A DNA stretch of 10,584 nucleotides from Oscillospiraceae bacterium. Its GTDB lineage: Bacteria; Bacillota; Clostridia; Oscillospirales; Ruminococcaceae. The stretch is taken from contig JAEDGE010000066.1 of the NCBI GenBank assembly GCA_016297675.1, positions 1-10,584 of the forward strand, read 5' to 3'. Shown piece after piece: positions 6,760 to 10,584 of the stretch. The notes beneath the pieces were generated by a model. The model was given only the letters and a program-made list of their open reading frames with translations, was not told where the DNA came from and searched no databases. The translations under genes and the position numbers were made by a program. Within the stretch, counting starts at the first letter, position 1. Each line of letters starts with the position of its first letter.

Positions 6760-8889
6760 TTGATCATTGATTTTGTAAATTATACGCTCTATGACCCCGG
6801 TGCGGAAGCATCTATCTTATTTCGTTTGCATGAATGTGGTTTGCGTGTTCCACGGTTTTTTTGCGTGACAGAACAATATGAACCGGAGGAGATGGACGCT
6901 TATTTTGCAACGCATTTTCAAGATGTTCTACAATTTCATGTCCGAATGACAGCAACCATTAAAAATGGAAAAACTGACAAAACCGGCAGAATGCCTGTGC
7001 CGGAGATTACATTGCCCGTTTATACAAATATTAAAAAATATGTCCTCTATCGTTATGTGGAACGTCTGTTGCAGGAACGAGACACCTATCGACAGCAAAT
7101 CATGGAAGCGGAGTCGGTTGCATCTGAACAAATCAGCTTTCATATTATCATACAGGAAATCAAAGAGTTTACAGAGTTTGGTGTTATTGATGGAAACAGT
7201 GCAGATGGTATTCTGAATGAAACCCGCATTCAAATGGGATGCGGCTGGAATGCAGATTTGGTTTGGCAGGATACCCCTACGATGCAAATCTGTTATCATG
7301 ATACGGATCATATTTTATACTATAATTTACCAGATGGACAAAAACCGCTGGAGCCGTTCTTGTTGTGGCAAATAGAGCAAGCTGTACAAATTGTAAAATC
7401 GCAGTTTGGTATGCAGCTACAAGTTTCTGTTTTTGTTGAATCAGAGACACAACAGCTTTTTGCCATTACCGTAAGACGTACCATGAAACCGCCGTGTGAG
7501 GGCATTCTGTTCGACAGCCGCAGTGTATTGAGTACCCTTTATCCAACAACCTGTACACCATTGATGGCAAGCTATATGCAGAATATGTATAACCATGTGA
7601 TCTATAGCTTCTTTAAGCGGACGCTGCATGTATTTAAAGGAGCCTATCAGGTGCCGGAAATCACAGAAGACATTGTGATTTATATCAATGGCAGAATTTA
7701 TTTTTGTGCGGAGCATTGGAATGAGTTACTGCATTATTTTCCAACTTTTAACAAGCAGCAAAGCTTTAAAAATGTTTATGCGTTGTTGCATGATAAAGAA
7801 GGGTTGCGTTCCTGGCTGGTTCATCGATATGTTAGTTTTATCAGCAACCAGATGAGACGATCAGACTTTAAAACAGTTCAGGAGAAATTGCAATTATTAG
7901 TGCAGAAAATTGAAAAATATCAATCCTATGACTTTTCTGAAATGTCGCTTGCGGAATTAAATAAATGTTATCGAACGTTGCAGAGTACTATGATTGCATG
8001 TTGGCATTACACGCTGTTGGGTGTTTTAAACAGCCGCATTGCCATTCAGCGTTTGAGAAAAAGTTTAGAGAAAATGAATCGGAACATCCCTTTCAGTGCA
8101 TGTTATCAATATGCAGCAGGTATGTTGCCAGTTCCACCAGAGGCTGGAAAACGGCTGAAAAAGCGAATTGCAGTGGCACAAAAATCGGAAAACTACCGCA
8201 AACAGTTTTTAAAACAGCAGGATCAACTGGTAACATTGTTCAAAACACTGTTTCAGGCAGCAGGAAAGCGGCTGGAAGAAGCAGGATGTCTGTCCAATGC
8301 AGAAGATGTGCATTATCTAACATTGAAAGAAGTGCGTGCTTCTATGGAAGATCCTTCGATACGATGGGATGCAGAAAAACCAAAATGGAGAAAAGCTGCG
8401 TATGAATGGTACCAGAAGTTGCCGAACTATACTGAAATGGTTTTGCAGGAAAAATGCATCGGACAAAGAGAAGAGCCGTTGACGCAAATTGTTTTCCCAA
8501 GCGGTAATGGGAAAACACAGGGAAGACCTTGTATGCCGGGAATGGCAAAGGGAAGTGTGATCATTTGCAATGTAGAAACGAAGTTGGATGCAAAGCAGCT
8601 GGAAGGAAAAATTTTAGTGGCAGAGCATCTTTCAAAAGAATTGTTATTGCTGCCTTTAAAAGGACTGATCATTGAAGAAGAGCGAACCTATGAAGAAGTC
8701 GCTGCATTGGCAAGTCCAAATGTATCCTTTCCGGTATTGACAGGTGTGCGTGCAGCATCCAGTCTCTTGCAATATACGCAGCAAGTCTCTCTTAATGGTT
8801 GGACAGGAGAAATTCATGCCAAAGGAGAGCAGGAACCATTTGCGCAAAATCGATGGGCTGGATATCAATGGAAGAAAATACAGAAATAA
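6760..8889 (+). CDS. Degenerate PEP synthase / PPDK-like protein, probable pseudoenzyme
   Basis: The protein is 709 residues; active PEP synthases and rifampin phosphotransferases are usually near 800-870. I chose the TTG start, with AGGAG 12 bases upstream (a slightly long spacing). Residues 15-37 resemble the 'xLxxLGLxVPxGFVIT' opening of PPDK_N but lack its glycine-lysine loop. VRMTATIKN (61-69) lies where VRSSATVED is expected. IIIQEIKEF with FGVIDGNSADG (130-150) resembles VQxMVxxxxSGVxFT. A central region (YPTTCTPLM, then NGRIYF) recalls the middle of rifampin phosphotransferase. A helical stretch and a C-terminal swivelling domain (about 588-688) follow. In that domain the phospho-histidine motif TSHAA reads TYEEVAA (643-649), with Glu near 645-646 in place of His. 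Classical phosphotransfer is therefore unlikely. The true role is unknown. The reading frame is intact, which argues for retained function. A terminator follows directly. Confidence 0.7.
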   Translation: MIIDFVNYTLYDPGAEASILFRLHECGLRVPRFFCVTEQYEPEEMDAYFATHFQDVLQFHVRMTATIKNGKTDKTGRMPVPEITLPVYTNIKKYVLYRYVERLLQERDTYRQQIMEAESVASEQISFHIIIQEIKEFTEFGVIDGNSADGILNETRIQMGCGWNADLVWQDTPTMQICYHDTDHILYYNLPDGQKPLEPFLLWQIEQAVQIVKSQFGMQLQVSVFVESETQQLFAITVRRTMKPPCEGILFDSRSVLSTLYPTTCTPLMASYMQNMYNHVIYSFFKRTLHVFKGAYQVPEITEDIVIYINGRIYFCAEHWNELLHYFPTFNKQQSFKNVYALLHDKEGLRSWLVHRYVSFISNQMRRSDFKTVQEKLQLLVQKIEKYQSYDFSEMSLAELNKCYRTLQSTMIACWHYTLLGVLNSRIAIQRLRKSLEKMNRNIPFSACYQYAAGMLPVPPEAGKRLKKRIAVAQKSENYRKQFLKQQDQLVTLFKTLFQAAGKRLEEAGCLSNAEDVHYLTLKEVRASMEDPSIRWDAEKPKWRKAAYEWYQKLPNYTEMVLQEKCIGQREEPLTQIVFPSGNGKTQGRPCMPGMAKGSVIICNVETKLDAKQLEGKILVAEHLSKELLLLPLKGLIIEEERTYEEVAALASPNVSFPVLTGVRAASSLLQYTQQVSLNGWTGEIHAKGEQEPFAQNRWAGYQWKKIQK

Positions 8890-8894
8890 TAGAA

Positions 8895-8931
8895 AAAACG
8901 GCTGTGCACGAAATAATGTACAGCTGTTTTT
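8895..8931 (+). terminator. Rho-independent terminator of the PEP-synthase-like gene
   Basis: Stem AAAACGGCTGTGC (8895-8907) pairs with GTACAGCTGTTTT (8918-8930) with two G-U pairs, a loop of about 10 bases and a short T-run. It starts 6 bases after the stop codon. Confidence 0.8.
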
Positions 8932-8977
8932 ACTAAAAAATTATGTGGTTTTTTCAGCTTTGTGCAGGACTCTTTGC

Positions 8978-9006
8978 TTGACAAATGCAGTAAAAACAGG
9001 TATACT
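8978..9006 (+). promoter_or_regulatory. Consensus promoter of the hydrogenase gene
   Basis: TTGACA (8978-8983), exactly 17 bases, then TATACT (9001-9006). It is the best -35 in the window. The start site near 9013 would give a leader of about 80 bases. The -10 box is embedded in a palindrome, so this strong promoter is probably held down by a repressor. Confidence 0.85.
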
Positions 9007-9017
9007 ATATGTATACC
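8999..9017 (+). promoter_or_regulatory. Candidate operator palindrome over the -10 box
   Basis: GGTATACTATATGTATACC is a perfect inverted repeat with 7-base arms (8999-9005 and 9011-9017) around TATAT. It covers the -10 box and the expected transcription start, the classic place for a dimeric repressor. The regulator is not encoded here; GntR-type proteins use sites of this general shape, but the assignment is a guess. Confidence 0.6.
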
Positions 9018-9018
9018 A

Positions 9019-9040
9019 TCTTTGTGTATTTTGACAAAGA
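9019..9040 (+). promoter_or_regulatory. Second inverted repeat in the hydrogenase leader
   Basis: TCTTTGT (9019-9025) and ACAAAGA (9034-9040) form 7-base arms around 8 bases, directly after the -10 palindrome. It could be a second operator or a small leader hairpin. It partly resembles a Rex half-site pair but with the wrong spacing. Confidence 0.35.
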
Positions 9041-9094
9041 ATCATAGGGATGGAGTGGGTGGATAAAAAGTGTTGAAAACAGAGGAGTTAAAAC

Positions 9095-10570
9095 ATGGCT
9101 ACGAATGATGCGACGATTGTTAAGATAAAACATGAAATTTTGGAGGAAGTTGCAAAGCTGGTTTTCGCTGGAAAATTCGAGGAAGAGAAGGATGAGCTGC
9201 CGTTGCGGCTGATGCCAGGGCCAACTGCAAAATATCGTTGCTGCGTCTATAAAGAACGGGAAATTGTGCGGCAGCGTGTACGGCTGGCAGAGGGCAAAAA
9301 CGTAGAAGGAGCTCCCAATAATCTGGTCGTACAGGTCGTGCGGGCTGCCTGTGAGGAGTGTCCGATTTCTCGGTATGTAGTAACGGATAACTGCCAGAAG
9401 TGTATGGGAAAGGCTTGTCAGCAGTCCTGTCACTTTGGAGCCATTGACATTGGACGCACCAGAGCTCATATTAATCCATCTCTTTGTAAAGAATGCGGAA
9501 AATGTGCAAAAGCTTGTCCCTACAATGCGATTGCAGATTTGATTCGTCCCTGTAAACGGAGTTGTCCGGTGAATGCCATGACAATGGATGAATATGGTGT
9601 TTGCCGAATTGACGAGAGTAAATGCATTGAATGCGGACATTGCATTCACAGTTGCCCGTTTGGTGCGATTAGTTCAAAAGCATTTTTGGTGGATGTGGTA
9701 AAAGATTTGGTGGCAGGAAAACGGGTCGTTGCGATGATTGCTCCCAGTGCAGAAGGACAGTTCGGCGATGGGATCACCGTTGCAAGCTGGAGAAAAGCGT
9801 TACAGCAGGTTGGCTTTGCGGATTTAGTAGAGGTGGCATTGGGTGCGGATATGACTGCCAATTCAGAAGCAGCCGAGTGGGCAGAGGCATATCAAGAAGG
9901 GAAAAAGAAAACCACTTCTTGTTGTCCGGCATTTGTAAATATGATTGAAAAACATTATCCGATGCTGAAAGAAAATGCTTCGACTACGGTTTCTCCAATG
10001 TGTGCGGTATCTCGGAAATTGAAGGCAGAGCATCCGGGAACCATTACGGTCTTTATCGGACCGTGTGTTGCCAAGAAAAGTGAAGTATTGGAACAGCGTC
10101 TGGAGGGCAATGCAGATTATGTGCTGACATTTGGCGAAATTCGTGCGATTATTCGTGCAAAAGGTATCACCCTGAAACCAGAACCAAATGAGCAGCAGGA
10201 TGGCAGTGTCTTTGGAAAGAGATTTGGTGATAGTGGCGGTGTAACCGCAGCAGTTTTGGAAGGCATGAAAGAACAGGGCTTTACAGAAGAGATCAAAGTA
10301 CATAAGTGCAATGGTGCAGAGGAGTGCAAGAAAGCATTGCTGCTTATGAAGTTGGGAAAATTGCCGGCAGACTTCGTAGAAGGCATGGCGTGTGTTGGCG
10401 GATGTGTGGGCGGACCGAGCCGACATATTGAACCAGAAGTGACAAAGAAGAGCCGGGATAAGTTGATTGGACAAGCAGATGATCGAAACATTGCAGAAAA
10501 TCTGAATCGGTTTGCGAATATTGAAACTGTCAATATGCACCGCAGTCACGAAACAACCAAAGCAGAATAA
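9095..10570 (+). CDS. [FeFe] hydrogenase, monomeric ferredoxin-type (group B-like)
   Basis: The protein is 491 residues, with ATG and GAGGAG 7 bases upstream. It would reversibly reduce protons to H2 with electrons from ferredoxin in the cytoplasm, disposing of fermentation reductant. The N-terminal half holds iron-sulfur cysteines: C86/C89, C100/C103/C108/C112, C131/C134/C137/C141, C153/C157 and C177/C180/C183/C187; two sets are canonical CxxCxxCxxxCP. The H-cluster motifs are L1 TSCCPAF (C276 proton-transfer position, C277 ligand), L2 IGPCVAKK (C324) and L3 EGMACVGGCVGG (C433, C437). Group A enzymes instead read TSCCPGW, MPCxxK and MACPGGCxxGGG, so this fits group B. There is no signal peptide, NADH-binding module or small subunit. 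Maturases HydE/F/G are not in the window. A sensory or bifurcating role cannot be excluded. The promoter and palindrome upstream suggest tight control. Confidence 0.88.
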   Translation: MATNDATIVKIKHEILEEVAKLVFAGKFEEEKDELPLRLMPGPTAKYRCCVYKEREIVRQRVRLAEGKNVEGAPNNLVVQVVRAACEECPISRYVVTDNCQKCMGKACQQSCHFGAIDIGRTRAHINPSLCKECGKCAKACPYNAIADLIRPCKRSCPVNAMTMDEYGVCRIDESKCIECGHCIHSCPFGAISSKAFLVDVVKDLVAGKRVVAMIAPSAEGQFGDGITVASWRKALQQVGFADLVEVALGADMTANSEAAEWAEAYQEGKKKTTSCCPAFVNMIEKHYPMLKENASTTVSPMCAVSRKLKAEHPGTITVFIGPCVAKKSEVLEQRLEGNADYVLTFGEIRAIIRAKGITLKPEPNEQQDGSVFGKRFGDSGGVTAAVLEGMKEQGFTEEIKVHKCNGAEECKKALLLMKLGKLPADFVEGMACVGGCVGGPSRHIEPEVTKKSRDKLIGQADDRNIAENLNRFANIETVNMHRSHETTKAE

Positions 10571-10584
10571 CAATTGATAGAAAA

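Noticed and set aside
9019..9040. Possible Rex (NADH-sensing) repressor site
   Set aside because: TTGTGTA and TTGACAA resemble Rex half-sites, but the pair is spaced two bases too close for the TTGTTAA-N4-TTAACAA form and each half has a mismatch. Kept only as an unassigned inverted repeat.

Overview
The window looks like chromosomal DNA of an anaerobic, fibre-degrading Gram-positive bacterium of the Ruminococcus type (Oscillospiraceae). The evidence is a secreted CBM35-GH26 enzyme with a C-terminal dockerin (a cellulosome plug), a group-B-like [FeFe] hydrogenase, strong AGGAGG-type ribosome sites, TTG starts and A/T-rich consensus promoters. All six genes lie on the + strand. The genus is inferred; nothing in the sequence fixes the species.

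Bases 1-4130 are a housekeeping block. It holds the 3' part of prephenate dehydrogenase (tyrA, cut by the window edge), prmA for ribosomal protein L11 methyltransferase (ATGA overlap with tyrA), and a type IIA topoisomerase A subunit without a gyrase box (parC-like). The parC-like gene starts with TTG 54 bases after prmA. No partner B subunit is present here.

Bases 4131-6759 form an accessory module. A near-consensus promoter fires directly into a 168-base structured repeat (E1), which forms most of the leader of the GH26-dockerin gene. A strong terminator closes that gene. A second promoter then reads through an inverted copy of the repeat (E2) into the next gene. E1 and E2 differ at 14 of 168 positions with no indels. 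Each folds as two adjacent compact four-way junctions of hairpins, and almost all differences sit in loops, are G-U compatible or are compensatory. This is the most unusual signal in the window and suggests a mobile or dispersed structured-RNA family that I cannot name.

Bases 6760-8931 encode a 709-residue relative of PEP synthase / pyruvate phosphate dikinase / rifampin phosphotransferase. It appears to have lost the phospho-accepting histidine and much of the ATP-grasp core, so it is a probable pseudoenzyme. A terminator follows.

Bases 8932-10570 hold a perfect-spacing TTGACA/TATACT promoter with a 19-base palindrome over its -10 box. This is a likely repressor site, and it drives a ferredoxin-type [FeFe] hydrogenase of the group B type. 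Apart from the tyrA-prmA-parC run, each of the last three genes has its own promoter, and the GH26 and PEP-synthase-like genes each have their own terminator. They therefore look like separate transcription units rather than one pathway operon.
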